The notes under the pieces: model-generated | Databases searched by the model: none | What the model was told of the DNA's origin: nothing | Seen by the model: only the letters and a program-made list of their open reading frames with translations | In this document: one piece after another, positions 1-9,564 of the stretch | Layout: each line of letters opens with the position of its first letter | Numbering within the stretch: position 1 is the first letter of the stretch | Assembly (NCBI GenBank): GCA_963719345.1 | Contig: CAVRCA010000006.1 | Coordinates: 104,744 to 168,743, forward strand | Reading direction: 5' to 3' | From: CAVRCA01 sp963719345 | Lineage (GTDB): Bacteria; Pseudomonadota; Alphaproteobacteria; Acetobacterales; Acetobacteraceae | Length of the DNA: 64,000 bases | Made by a program: the position numbers and the translations under genes

Positions 1-12
1 GGAGACCACCTG

Positions 13-816
13 ATGGCCGGCACACCACCAGCGACCTACGAAATCCTGGCGCTCCGCTACGGCATCCTGGCCCCGCGCATCCAGGCGCAGAACCTGCTGA
101 TGCCGGACGACCACATGGCGCCGGACCCGCTGGATTTCCTGGTCTTCGCAGTCAGGGGCGCCGGGCGGACGATCGTGATGGACACCGGCTTCACCCCGGC
201 TTCCGCCGCAAGGCGCGGCCGCGAGCTGCTTTGCACGCCGGCCGAGGCGCTGCTGAACGCGAACATCGATCCGGCCGGGGTGCCCGACGTGGTGCTCAGC
301 CACCTGCACTGGGACCATGCCGGCGGCATGGAGTATTTCCCGGCCGCACGGTTCCACCTGCAGGAGGCCGAGATGGGCTTCGCCACCGGCGCCTGCATGT
401 GCCATGCGCACCTGCGGCGGCCGTTCGACGTCGAGGACGTGGTCAGCGCGGTGCGGGCACTCTACGCGGACCGCATCCGGTTCCACGACGGCTCGAACGA
501 GATTGCGCCGGGGATCACCCTGCACCTCATCGGCGGCCACTCGCGGGGCATCATGTGCATGCGGGTGCCGACGGCGCGCGGCTGGGTCGTGCTGGCCGGC
601 GACACGACCCATCTGTGGGCCAACATCCGCCAGCGCAATCCATTCCCCGTGGTCGTCGATGTCGACCGGATGCTGGACGGCTACGCGATCCTGGAAGGCC
701 TGGCGGACGGGCCGGACCACATCATTCCCGGTCACGACCCGCTCATCCTCAAGCGGTTTCCGCCGTTGGGCGACAACCGGGAGATCGTCAGGCTGGACCT
801 GCCGCCCCTCGACTGA
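13..816 (+). CDS. MBL-fold metallo-hydrolase (lactonase-like)
   Basis: Predicted 267-residue metallo-beta-lactamase-fold hydrolase of the N-acyl-homoserine-lactonase-like group. The dinuclear zinc signature HLHWDH lies at about residues 97-102, preceded by a DTGF strand (about 56-59) and followed by GGHSRG (about 175-180), AGDTTH (about 196-201) and a C-terminal PGHD. No signal peptide is visible, so it is probably cytoplasmic. A GGAG stretch sits 8 bases before the ATG. The fold is clear; the substrate is not. A lactone or thioester is possible, but lactonase activity cannot be claimed from sequence alone. The gene sits 56 bp upstream of the penicillin-acylase homologue, so the two may be co-transcribed. 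Confidence 0.85.
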   Translation: MAGTPPATYEILALRYGILAPRIQAQNLLMPDDHMAPDPLDFLVFAVRGAGRTIVMDTGFTPASAARRGRELLCTPAEALLNANIDPAGVPDVVLSHLHWDHAGGMEYFPAARFHLQEAEMGFATGACMCHAHLRRPFDVEDVVSAVRALYADRIRFHDGSNEIAPGITLHLIGGHSRGIMCMRVPTARGWVVLAGDTTHLWANIRQRNPFPVVVDVDRMLDGYAILEGLADGPDHIIPGHDPLILKRFPPLGDNREIVRLDLPPLD

Positions 817-872
817 CGGAAGCGGCGCCGCGGGGGCTTTTCTTGCATCGTCGGCTGCGCCACCTAGGGGCC

Positions 873-3221
873 ATGCGCAACCCGCTCCGCCTGATCCGGC
901 GCCTGCTGGCCGGTCTGGGCATCGTCGTCCTGCTGGTCGTCGTCACCGTGTTCGGCCTGCTGTGGCTGAGCACCCCCGGCGGCAACCAGCGCCTCGCGAT
1001 CGAGGGGCTCGGCGCGCCGGTGGACATCACGCTCGACGAGGACGGCGTGCCTCGCGTCCGCGCCGCCTCTGCGGCCGACGCTGCGGCGGCGATCGGCTTC
1101 CTGCATGCGCGCGACCGGCTGTTTCAGATGGAACTGATGCGCCGCGTCGCATCCGGCCGGCTGTCCGAGATCGCCGGTCCGGCGACGCTCGGTATCGACC
1201 GCACGATGCGGGTGCTCGGCCTGCGGCAGCGGGCGCTCGCCGACCTGGAAGGACTGCCGCCCCCCACCCGCGCCATGCTGGACGCCTACGCCCGCGGCGT
1301 GAACGCCTGGATCGGCGCGCGCGGCCGGTTCAGCGCGCCCGAGTTCGTCGTGCTCGGGCGGCCGGAGCCGTGGACGCCGGTCGACAGCCTGCTCTGGGGC
1401 AAGACGATGGGGCTTTGGCTGTCGGCCAACTGGCACGCCGAGATCGCCCGCCTCGGGCTCGCCGGCCACCTGACCCCGCAACAGATCGACGAGCTGTGGC
1501 CGCCGGAGCCGCAGGGCGGCCACCCGGACGCCCTGGCCGGCGCCGATCGCCGCTTCGCTGCCGATCCCCGTTTTGCCGAGGCAGCGCGACGCCTCGCCGA
1601 TCGGCTACCCGCCTTCCCGGAGCCGTTCACGCTGCCGAACACCGCCTCCAACGCCTGGGCGGTGGACGGGCGACACACCGCGACCGGCGCGCCGCTGCTC
1701 GCCGGCGACCCGCACCTGCAGTTCGGCTTGCCCGGCATCTGGTATCTGGCGCGGATCGAGACCCAGGAGGGCGTGCTCGCCGGGGCGACCGCGCCGGGCG
1801 TGCCGTTCGTCGTGCTCGGCCACAACGGCAAGATCGCCTGGAGCTTCACCACCACAGGCGCCGACGTGCAGGACGTGTTCATCGAAACTCCGGCACCGAC
1901 CGGTGGCTACGAGACGCCCGACGGCCCGCGCCCGTTCGCCGTGCGCGAGGAGCGCATCGCCGTGCGCGGCCGCCCCGACGACGTTCTCACCGTACGCGAG
2001 ACGCGCCACGGACCGGTGGTGAGCGACCTCACTGGCGGCCGCGGCGGCCCGATCCTCGCCGTCGCGATGGCCAACCTCCAGCCGGGCGACACCGCGGCGG
2101 CGGGCCTGTTCGCGCTCAACCAGGCGCGCGACGTGGAGGAAGCCGGCCGTGCCGCCGCGCTGATCACGTCGCCGGTGCAGAACCTGATGGTCGCCGACCA
2201 CGACCGCATTGCGCTCTATGTCACCGGCCGGGTGCCGATCCGACGGGCGGGCGACGGCGCCGCGCCGGTGCCGGGAGCCGACGGCGCGCACGACTGGACC
2301 GGCTGGGCGCCGGCCGCCTCGCTGCCGCACGTCGTGGCGCCCGCCAGCGGCCGGCTGGTCAACGCCAACGAACGGGTGGCCCCGCCCGACTTCCCCGTTT
2401 TCCTGGGTCGGGACTGGTTCGGCGACTGGCGCGCGCAGCGCATCAGGGCGATGCTCGCCACATCCGACCGCCACACGCCCGCCGATTTCGCCCGTATGCA
2501 GCTCGACGTTCGGAGCGAGTTCGCCCGCCGGATCCTTCCCGCTTTGCGTACGGTCGTCTCGACCGATCCGCTCGGGGCCCGCGCGGCCGGACTGCTGGCC
2601 GGCTGGGACGGCGCGATGACCATGGACCGGCCCGAGCCGCTGATCTTCAACGCCTGGACCACGCGGTTCCGCGATCTCGTCCTGCGACGGAACGACGTGC
2701 CCGCCGGATCGGCGAACCCGATGCTGGAGTTCGTCGCTTTCGTGCTCTCGCCCGAGGGCGCCCATTGGTGCGGCGGCGACTGCAAGCCGGTGCTCGCCGA
2801 GGCCCTGACCGGCAGCATGGCGGACCTCGCGGCCCGGTTCGGCGCCGATCCGGCCACCTGGCGCTGGGGAAGCGTCCACCGCGCGGTGTTTGCCCACCCG
2901 TTGCTGGGCTCCCTGCCCGTGCTCGGCGGCCTCACCACGGCCGAGATTGACTCGCCCGGAGACGACAGCACGGTGGATCGCGGCAGCCCCCGTCCGCCCA
3001 CCTTCACCTCGGTCCACGGCGCCTCGTTCCGGGGCGTCTACGACCTCGCCGACCTCGACCGCAGCCTGTTCATCGTCGCCCCCGGCCAATCCGGCAACCC
3101 GTTCAGCCGTCGGGCACGAAACTTCCTGACCCGCTGGCGGGATGGCGATACCATCACGCTCGGCCCGCAGCCCGCCGCGATCCTCGCCACCATCAGGCTC
3201 ACGCCCAAGGTCTCGCCATGA
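873..3221 (+). CDS. Penicillin acylase family Ntn-hydrolase
   Basis: A 782-residue member of the penicillin amidase family (N-terminal nucleophile hydrolases that cleave amide bonds of beta-lactam side chains, acyl-homoserine lactones and similar). Residues about 10-32 form one hydrophobic anchor. The sequence TASNAWAVDG places the expected autoprocessing site before Ser259, which would become the beta-chain nucleophile; GDPHLQF and VLGHNGKIAW that follow are family hallmarks. A longer open frame begins upstream, but that part overlaps the preceding gene in another frame and looks like a shadow. The ATG at 873 gives the normal family length. It overlaps the next gene by 4 bp (ATGA). The substrate is unknown; the lactonase-like neighbour makes quorum-signal or amide breakdown conceivable. 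Confidence 0.92.
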   Translation: MRNPLRLIRRLLAGLGIVVLLVVVTVFGLLWLSTPGGNQRLAIEGLGAPVDITLDEDGVPRVRAASAADAAAAIGFLHARDRLFQMELMRRVASGRLSEIAGPATLGIDRTMRVLGLRQRALADLEGLPPPTRAMLDAYARGVNAWIGARGRFSAPEFVVLGRPEPWTPVDSLLWGKTMGLWLSANWHAEIARLGLAGHLTPQQIDELWPPEPQGGHPDALAGADRRFAADPRFAEAARRLADRLPAFPEPFTLPNTASNAWAVDGRHTATGAPLLAGDPHLQFGLPGIWYLARIETQEGVLAGATAPGVPFVVLGHNGKIAWSFTTTGADVQDVFIETPAPTGGYETPDGPRPFAVREERIAVRGRPDDVLTVRETRHGPVVSDLTGGRGGPILAVAMANLQPGDTAAAGLFALNQARDVEEAGRAAALITSPVQNLMVADHDRIALYVTGRVPIRRAGDGAAPVPGADGAHDWTGWAPAASLPHVVAPASGRLVNANERVAPPDFPVFLGRDWFGDWRAQRIRAMLATSDRHTPADFARMQLDVRSEFARRILPALRTVVSTDPLGARAAGLLAGWDGAMTMDRPEPLIFNAWTTRFRDLVLRRNDVPAGSANPMLEFVAFVLSPEGAHWCGGDCKPVLAEALTGSMADLAARFGADPATWRWGSVHRAVFAHPLLGSLPVLGGLTTAEIDSPGDDSTVDRGSPRPPTFTSVHGASFRGVYDLADLDRSLFIVAPGQSGNPFSRRARNFLTRWRDGDTITLGPQPAAILATIRLTPKVSP

Positions 3222-3766
3222 CGCAATGGAACGCATCGCCCGACTACGCTCGCCGGTCTTACGCGTCGACCCCGTACCCGTCCGCCATGCCGCCGGACGA
3301 TCTCTTGACGCAGGGCGTGCTGACGCGCCGCTGCCTTGCCTGGTTCGTCGACCTCGCCATCATCGGCTGCCTGCTGGCTGCCCTGTGGGTCGTCCTGCTG
3401 GCATTCGGGATGCTCACCCTCGGCCTCGGCCTGCCGCTGCTCGGCGTGCTGCCGGCGCTGCCGTTCTGCTATCATTTCTTTTCCCTGGCCAGCCCGATGG
3501 CGGCGACGCCCGGCCAGGCGCTGCTCGGGCTGCGCGTGCTCAGCAACAACAGCCTGACGCGCCCGGAACCGCTGCAGGCGCTGCTGTCGACCCTGGCCTA
3601 TTACGTGACGCTCTCGACCGGCGGCCTGCTGCTGCTGGTCGCCTTCGTCACCAACCGCAAGCGCACGCTGCACGATTTGGTCGGCGGGCTGGTGGTGGTG
3701 CGCACACTGGCGTTGACCGCCGGCGCCCGGGCCTGGAACATGGATGTCGGATACCCCAGCGCATGA
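3218..3766 (+). CDS. RDD family membrane protein
   Basis: A 182-residue protein with an RDD-domain layout. A short polar N-terminus is followed by RRCLAWFVDLAIIG, then two long hydrophobic segments (about residues 47-90), a central AMAATPGQALLGLRVL-like stretch, another membrane segment (about 125-148) and the closing KRTLHDLVGGLVVV. RDD proteins are small inner-membrane proteins, mostly uncharacterised, sometimes linked to transport. The start overlaps the stop of the acylase gene by ATGA, and its own stop overlaps the start of the leucyltransferase gene by ATGA, so all three are probably translated from one message. No enzymatic function is assignable. Confidence 0.85.
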   Translation: MTQWNASPDYARRSYASTPYPSAMPPDDLLTQGVLTRRCLAWFVDLAIIGCLLAALWVVLLAFGMLTLGLGLPLLGVLPALPFCYHFFSLASPMAATPGQALLGLRVLSNNSLTRPEPLQALLSTLAYYVTLSTGGLLLLVAFVTNRKRTLHDLVGGLVVVRTLALTAGARAWNMDVGYPSA

Positions 3767-4536
3767 CCTACAGGCCACCCCGCCGACCGCAGTTCTTCTA
3801 CACCACCGCGCCGTTGCCCTGCCCCTACGTCGCGGGGCGGACGGAGCGCAAGGTGGTGACCGAGATCACCGGCCCGGACGCCGAGCCGCTGCATGACCGG
3901 CTCTCCCGCGCCGGGTTCCGCCGCAGCCACAACATCGCCTACGCCCCGGTCTGCCCGGCCTGCCGCGCCTGCGTGCCCATCCGCATCCCGGCGGCGACCT
4001 TCCAGCCGGACCGCACCCTGCGCCGGGTCGCGCGGGTCAACGCGCTGCTCGAAGGGTTCGATGTCCCGGCACGCGCCACCACCGAGCAGTTCCAGCTGTT
4101 TCAGCGTTACCAGAATGCCCGCCACGGCAGCGGCGACATGGCGACCATGAGCTTCTACGACTACCGCGCAATGGTCGAGGACACCCCGATCGAGACCTTC
4201 ATGGCCGAGTTCCGTGATCCTGACGACCGGCTGGTAGGGGCCTGCCTGACCGACAAGCTGGGCGACGGGTTGTCCGCCGTCTACAGCTTCTTCGCGCCCG
4301 GGCTCGAGAAGCGCTCGCTCGGCACCTACGCCATCCTGTGGCTGATCGAACGCGCCCGAAGCCTCGGGTTGCCGTACGTCTATCTGGGCTATTGGGTGCC
4401 GGACAGTCGCAAGATGGCCTACAAGGCGCGCTTCCGCCCCAGTGAGGTCCTGACGGGCGGCACGTGGCGCACGCTCACCGACGCGGAGACCGATCTCAGC
4501 GAGGGGGCGGCGCTGGTCCAGGAGACCACGGGCTAG
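3763..4536 (+). CDS. bpt: Aspartate/glutamate leucyltransferase (Bpt)
   Basis: A 257-residue aminoacyl-tRNA-protein transferase. It should transfer leucine from Leu-tRNA to N-terminal Asp or Glu of proteins, marking them for ClpAP (bacterial N-degron pathway). The N-terminal half carries the ATE cysteine pattern (PCPY near residue 17, then CPACRAC around 62-68). The C-terminal half holds the acyltransferase-like DKLGDGLSAVYSF and YLGYWVPDSRKMAYK stretches typical of the family. Length matches the alphaproteobacterial enzymes, which are often annotated as arginyltransferase. The frame is open much further upstream, but the ATG used here overlaps the RDD gene stop and begins at the conserved N-terminus. 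Confidence 0.93.
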   Translation: MTYRPPRRPQFFYTTAPLPCPYVAGRTERKVVTEITGPDAEPLHDRLSRAGFRRSHNIAYAPVCPACRACVPIRIPAATFQPDRTLRRVARVNALLEGFDVPARATTEQFQLFQRYQNARHGSGDMATMSFYDYRAMVEDTPIETFMAEFRDPDDRLVGACLTDKLGDGLSAVYSFFAPGLEKRSLGTYAILWLIERARSLGLPYVYLGYWVPDSRKMAYKARFRPSEVLTGGTWRTLTDAETDLSEGAALVQETTG

Positions 4537-4699
4537 GGGCTCGGGCGAGTTACCGCTCGTCGACCGTCACGTTAAAGACGCTCCATGTCTTCGCGCCGGA
4601 TTTGCTTCGGCCGCGGAGAGTGATACACGGCCTCGGTTCAGCGCGAAAAGGCAAGCCAATTTGCCGTCTGTCGCGCGTGGTTCATGTTGGAGCTGAAGA
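4537..4699. other. Gene-free spacer before the small secreted protein
   Basis: No coding signal is visible between the leucyltransferase stop and the next start. The only readable element is GGAG at 4689-4692, a ribosome binding site 7 bases before the ATG at 4700. A promoter is expected here, but no convincing -35/-10 pair was found. Confidence 0.4.
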
Positions 4700-5236
4700 A
4701 TGCGTCGCCTCTTCTATGCTGCGATCGCCGCCGGGTCCTTGGCCGGCCCGCTCGCCCAAGCCGAGCCGCAATGTTCCAGTCCCACCGATCAGAAAGCCTT
4801 CGACCTGGCCGCGCTGAAGAGCGAAATGATGGTGCTCGCGACCGGCTGCCAGGGCAGCGACGGCGCCTACAATGCGTTTGTCAACCGGTTCAAGCCCGAA
4901 CTCGGCGAGAACGAACGCGCATTCTCGGAGTATTTCAAACGGACGTTCGGTCGCAGCGGGCAGCGCGAGCAGGACGCCTACGTCACCAACTTGGCCAATG
5001 CGCAGTCGGAATACGGGCTGCATCAAGGGACCGATTTCTGCCCGCACACTTCGGCGATCTTCCACGAGGTGATGGCTCTGCGGAACGGCAATGATCTGCC
5101 GGAGTATGCGGCGGGCAAGGATCTCATTCCGACGCAGCTCGGTGCATGCGCCGCCGCCCCGGCGCCCGCTGCCAAGGTCCGTGCGGTGTCGACGCACGCC
5201 CCAGCGCACGCCTCGCACGGAAAGAAGAAGTCCTAG
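4700..5236 (+). CDS. Small secreted protein of unknown function
   Basis: A 178-residue protein that begins with a classic Sec signal peptide (MRRLFYAAIAAGSLAGPLAQA, predicted cleavage after about residue 21). The mature part has a helical, charged body with four cysteines spaced through it (EPQC, ATGC, DFCPH, LGAC) that could form two disulfides. It ends in an Ala/Pro/His-rich tail closing with HGKKKS. No named domain is recognised. GGAG sits 7 bases before the ATG and a hairpin terminator follows, so it is probably a single-gene unit exported to the periplasm. Function cannot be assigned. Confidence 0.8.
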   Translation: MRRLFYAAIAAGSLAGPLAQAEPQCSSPTDQKAFDLAALKSEMMVLATGCQGSDGAYNAFVNRFKPELGENERAFSEYFKRTFGRSGQREQDAYVTNLANAQSEYGLHQGTDFCPHTSAIFHEVMALRNGNDLPEYAAGKDLIPTQLGACAAAPAPAAKVRAVSTHAPAHASHGKKKS

Positions 5237-5266
5237 CGCGAAGGCACCTCCCCGGCCCTGATCGGG

Positions 5267-5299
5267 ACCGCCGCTTCGGCGGTGCGTGGCATCTTTTTT
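5267..5299 (+). terminator. Probable intrinsic terminator
   Basis: A perfect 7-bp stem, ACCGCCG (5267-5273) and CGGCGGT (5277-5283) around a CTT loop, is followed 10 bases later by six T residues (5294-5299). The gap between stem and T-run is longer than ideal. It lies between the small secreted protein and the next operon, where a terminator is expected. Confidence 0.55.
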
Positions 5300-5325
5300 G
5301 CTGTGCATGGCGGGACTCCTGAGGG

Positions 5326-6000
5326 GTGCCCGCCATGCTGTCGATCGACGCGGAGCCGTACGCGTTTGAGATAGAGCCGGACCGGACCGCGCTGGTCATC
5401 ATCGACATGCAGCGCGACTTCCTTGAAGCGGGCGGGTTCGGCTCATGCCCTGGGCAACGACGTCTCGCTGCTGCGGACGACCATCGAGCCGACGCGCGGA
5501 GTCCTCGACGCCTGCCGGGCCGCCGGGATGCTGGTCATCCACACGCGCGAGGGCCACCGGCCGGATCTGGCCGATCTGCATCCCGCCAAGAAGAGCCGCG
5601 GCCGGCTGTCGGCCGGCATCGGCGATGCCGGGCCGATGGGCCGCATTCTGGTGCGGGGCGAGCCCGGCCACGACATCGTCGCCGAACTCACCCCGCTCGC
5701 CGGCGAGCCGGTGATCGACAAGCCCGGCAAGGGCGCGTTCTACGCCACGGACCTGGAAACGATGCTGCGCGGGACGAGCGATTTCGCAGCTCGTCGTGTG
5801 CGGCGTGACCACCGAGGTCTGCGTCCACACGACGGTCCGCGAGGCCAACGACCGCGGCTTCGAATGCCTCGTGCTGGCCGATTGCGTCGGGTCCTATTTC
5901 CCGGAGTTCCACAGCACCGCCCTCGACGATGATCAAGGCACAGGGCGGCATTTTCGGGTGGGTCGCGCCCTCGGGCGCGCTCGTCGCGGCTTTGTCCTGA
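5326..6000 (+). pseudogene. Isochorismatase-fold amidase (biuret-hydrolase-like), frameshifted
   Basis: A cysteine hydrolase of the isochorismatase superfamily; restoring frame gives about 223 residues. The expected catalytic set is present but in different frames: Asp in VIIDMQRDF, Lys in KPGKGAFYATD and Cys in VVCGVTTEVC. The family includes biuret hydrolase, N-carbamoylsarcosine amidase and ureidoacrylate amidohydrolase. With an AtzF homologue downstream, hydrolysis of a ureide such as biuret to allophanate is the best guess. Three one-base insertions break it: T near 5446, T near 5783 and G near 5928. Removing them restores one clean frame ending at the TGA at 5998-6000. Either a decayed gene or sequence error. 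Confidence 0.8.
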
Positions 6001-6016
6001 CCGGGAGGGGGTGGCC

Positions 6017-7617
6017 ATGAGCAACACGCGGACCGGCGCGACGGCGGGCAACCCGGCGTGGTGGGTGAAGCGGCGACTGGAACGGGTTCTTCGGCCTGTT
6101 CACCAATGTCGTCCTGAACGTCATCGTGCTGACCGGTCTCTGCCTCGGCGTCGTCAAGCTGCCGGCCGACATCGTGTTCGGGCGCATCCTGCCGGCGCTC
6201 GGGATCGCGCTGCCGCTCGGCAATCTGTTCTACGCCTACCTGGCCTGGAAGCTCGCCAGGCGCGAAGGACGCAGCGACGTCACCGCCCTGCCCTACGGGC
6301 CCAGCGTGCCGCACATGTTCATCGTCGTCTTCGTCGTCATGCTGCCGACCTACCTCAAGACGGGAAGCGCCCTGCTCGCCTGGGAGGCCGGGCTGGCGTG
6401 GGCGTTCGTCATTGGGCTGATCGTGCTGGCCGGCGCCTTCGTCGGCCCGACCGTGCGCAAATATACGCCACGTGCGGCCATGCTTGGCGCGCTGGCGGGC
6501 ATTTCGATCGCGTTCATCTCGCTGCGGCCGGCGTTCCAGAGCTGGCAGGTGCCGTGGCTCTCGTTCATCTCCCTCGGCATCATCCTGGTGAGCTGGACGG
6601 CGCGGGTGCGGCTGCCGTGGGGCATGCCGGGCGGCTTGGCGGCGGTCGTCGTCGGCACGGTGGTGGCCTGGCTCGTCACTCTCGCCGGCATCAGTCCCGA
6701 TGATGGACCCGGCAGCGGTCGGCGCGGCGCTCGGGCAATTCGGGCTGCACCTGCCGCTGCCCTCGGCCGACGTGCTGCAGGGGCTCGCGGATATCGGGCC
6801 GCTGCTGGTGACCGCCGTCCCGCTCGGGATCTACAATTTCACCGAGGGCATGAACAACGTCGAGAGCGCGTCGGCGGCAGGCGACGATTTCAGTCTGCGC
6901 AAGGTGCTGATCGCCGACGGCATCGGCGCGATGGCCGGTTCGATCCTCGGCAGCCCGTTCCCGCCGGCCGTCTATATCGGCCATCCGGGCTGGAAATCGG
7001 TCGGCGGCCGGATCGGCTACTCGATGGCGACGGGCGTGGTGATTGCCGTCGTCTGCTTCCTGGGGCTGACCGCGACTGCTGCTCGCGGTCGTGCCGCTGG
7101 TCGCGATCCTGCCGATCCTGCTCTACATCGGCCTCGTCATCGGGGCGCAGGCGTTCGAGGCGACGCCGATCCGCCACGCCCCGGCGGTGATCCTCGCGCT
7201 GCTGCCGAACGTCGCGGAGTGGGCGCAGACCAGGTGGACGGGGCGCTGGCCGCCGCCGGCACGTCGGCGGCGCAGGTCGGCTACGACAAGCTGGCGGCCA
7301 ACGGCGTGATCTATCACGGCATGCAGCTGTTCGGCGGCGGCGCCACGCTGGCCGGGCTGATCCTGGGGGCAATCGCCGCCTTCATCATCGACCGGCGATT
7401 TGACAGGGCCGGCCTCTACGCGCTGATCGGGGCGGTGTTCGCATTCTTCGGCTTCATCAACGGCACGGCGCTCGGCTTCGGCAACTCGTCCGGCGTCGCC
7501 GTCGGCTACCTGCTGCTGGCGGTGATCTGCCTGATCTGCGCCCGCAGCAGCCAGGCGGTGCCGGTGATCGACCCCGTGCTGCCGGATGGGGTGGCGCAGG
7601 GCGAGCCGACCGGGTGA
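6017..7617 (+). pseudogene. NCS2-like purine/ureide permease, frameshifted
   Basis: A polytopic membrane protein resembling xanthine/uracil permeases, about 532 residues after frame repair, with some 12 hydrophobic segments. It starts at the ATG at 6017, with GGGAGGGG just upstream; the GTG at 6011 is an alternative. Characteristic stretches are DVTALPYGPSVPH, GIYNFTEGMNNVESA and GAIAAFIIDRRFD. Four breaks are visible: an extra C at 6071, G at 6699, A at 7075, and a missing base near 7230. The net change of +2 makes the corrected length divisible by three, which supports this reading. Position in the operon suggests uptake of the substrate of the flanking amidases. The substrate is inferred, not shown. 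Confidence 0.75.
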
Positions 7618-9363
7618 GTTTTTCGGCCGCGAGCGACCCTCCCACCGAGCTTGCCGAACGCGCCATCGCGGCCGACCGGGCGCACGCCGATCCGGCGATC
7701 TGGATCACCCGGCTGCCCGATGCGGCGGTCCGGGCCGCTGCGCGGGCGCTCGAAGCCGAGGGGCGGCGTGGCCGGCGCGCTTGTGGGGCGTGCCGTTCGC
7801 GGTGAAGGACAACATCGACGTGGCCGGACTGCCGACCACGGCGGCCTGTCCCGCCTACAGCTATGTCGCCACGGAGACCGCGCCGGCGGTGCAACGCCTG
7901 CTCGACGGCCGGCGCGGTGCTGGTCGGCAAGACCAACCTCGACCAGTTCGCCACCGGGCTCGTCGGCGTGCGCAGCCCATACGGCGTGCCGCGCAACGTC
8001 TTCGACCCGGCGCGCGTGCCCGGCGGCTCGTCCTCGGGTTCGGGCTGCGCGGTCGCGGCCGGGATCGTGCCGTTCGCGCTCGGCACCGACACCGCCGGCT
8101 CCGGCCGGGTGCCGGCCGCGTTCGGCAACATCGTCGGACTGAAGCCCACGATCGGCAGCCTCTCGGCGCGCGGCGATGGTGCCGGCATGCCGCTCCGTCG
8201 ACACGATCTCGGTGCTGGCGCGCACGGTGGACGAGGGCCTTGCGGTGCTGCGCGAGGCCACCGGCTACGACGACGCCGACCCATATTCGCGGAGCGCGCC
8301 GTTCGGGCATCTGCGGCGCGGCGCCATGCCCGACACCCCTCGGATCGCCGTCGCCGCGGTGCTGCCGGCGTGCGACGACGCGGTGCTGGCGGGATACCGG
8401 CGGGCGACCGGCCTGTTCGACACGATGCCGGTCGACATCGCGCCGTTCCTCGAGATGGCTCGGCTGCTCTATGACGGCCCCTGGGTGGCCGAGCGGACGG
8501 CGGCCTTGCGAACCATCATCCAGACGCAGCCGGACGCGCTGCACGCGGTCACGCGGGCGATCCTGGAGGCCGGGTTTGCGCGACGGACCATCGATGCGTT
8601 CGACGCCTTCGATCGGCTGGCGCAGGTGCGGCGGATCGCAACGCGGCTGTTCGGCGCGGTGGACGCGCTGCTGCTGCCGACCGCCCCGTTCTGTCCCGAC
8701 TCTGGAGGCGCTCGCAGCCGACCCGATCGGACCGAACGGCCGGCTCGGCACGTTCACCAACTTCGTCAATCTCTGCGACCTTGCCGCCATCGCCGTCCCC
8801 GCCGGGTTCGGCCCGGACGGGACGCCGGTCGGCGTGACGCTGATCGGGCCGGCCTGGTCGGAAGGACGACTTGCCACGCTTGGCCGACCGGGTGCAGCGG
8901 GCGTTTGTCGAGCATGTCGGCGCAACGAAATTGCCGCTGCCGCCGTCACGTGGCCCCGACCCGTTGCAGGCGGACGAAACAGCGCTGTTCTGCGTCGGGG
9001 CGCACATGTCGGGCCTGCCGCTCAACGCGCAACTGCGCGCCCTTGGCGGCCGTTTCCTGCGTGTTGCGCGGACCGCGCCGGACTACCGTCTTTACGCGCT
9101 CGGCCCGCGTCCCGGGCTGGTGCGCCGTGACCCGGGCAGCGTCGGCGGCGAAATCGAGGGCGAGGTCTGGGCGCTGCCGAGCGCCGCAATCGGCCTGCTG
9201 CTGGCGCAGGTCCCGCCGCCGCTCGGCTTCGGCACCGTCAGCTTGGCGGACGGACCTTGCCTCGGCTTCCTGGCCGAAGCGGCGGGCGTGGCGGACGCGC
9301 CCGACATCACCCGGTTCGGCGGCTGGCGCGGCTGGCTCGCGGCTGACGGCCGCCGGCGCTTAA
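7614..9363 (+). pseudogene. atzF: Allophanate hydrolase AtzF, frameshifted
   Basis: Allophanate hydrolase, about 581 residues after correction, splitting allophanate to ammonia and carbon dioxide. The N-terminal amidase-signature domain shows the catalytic Lys (AVKDNID) and the Gly/Ser loop GGSSSGSGCAVAAG. The C-terminal gamma-glutamylcyclotransferase-like domain (from QADETALFCVGAHMSGLPLN) is the AtzF/DUR1,2 hallmark. The GTG start at 7614 overlaps the permease stop. Six breaks are visible: a missing G in the run at 7760-7763, and extra bases near 7907, 8175, 8698, 8870 and about 9353. The corrected length is a multiple of three. The last break, at the extreme C-terminus, is the least certain. 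Confidence 0.82.
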
Positions 9364-9378
9364 CGGAGAGATCGCACA

Positions 9379-9564
9379 ATGTCCGGCTCCGACGACCTCG
9401 ACCGGCTGATCGACGCCGGGACCGCCCTGCTCGGTGTACCGATCGCACCGGAATGGCGGGTCAGCATCCGTCTGCATCTGGCAATCTCGCTCCGTCATGC
9501 CGCCGCTGTCGGAGGCTTCGATCTGCCCGACGAGGCGGAACCGGCGCCGGTGTTTCGCGCGTGA
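9379..9564 (+). CDS. atzG: AtzG/HpxX-like small subunit (DUF4089)
   Basis: A 61-residue intact protein of the DUF4089 family. In the cyanuric-acid pathway AtzG binds and stabilises the amidase AtzE; in purine degradation the equivalent is HpxX. The core PIAPEWRVSIRLHLAIS followed by an acidic tail (DLPDEAEPAPVF) is typical. It sits directly before the AtzE-like gene, whose GTG start overlaps its TGA stop, fitting a two-subunit enzyme made in equal amounts. Unlike its neighbours it has no frameshift. Confidence 0.85.
   Translation: MSGSDDLDRLIDAGTALLGVPIAPEWRVSIRLHLAISLRHAAAVGGFDLPDEAEPAPVFRA

Noticed and set aside
317..2950. 877-residue same-strand frame in the acylase region
   Set aside because: Arg/Pro/Ala-rich composition typical of an out-of-frame reading of GC-rich coding DNA.
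1605..3236. Long open frame antisense to the penicillin acylase gene
   Set aside because: Low-complexity Arg/Gly/Glu-rich translation with no motif; a GC-rich shadow of a clear coding gene.
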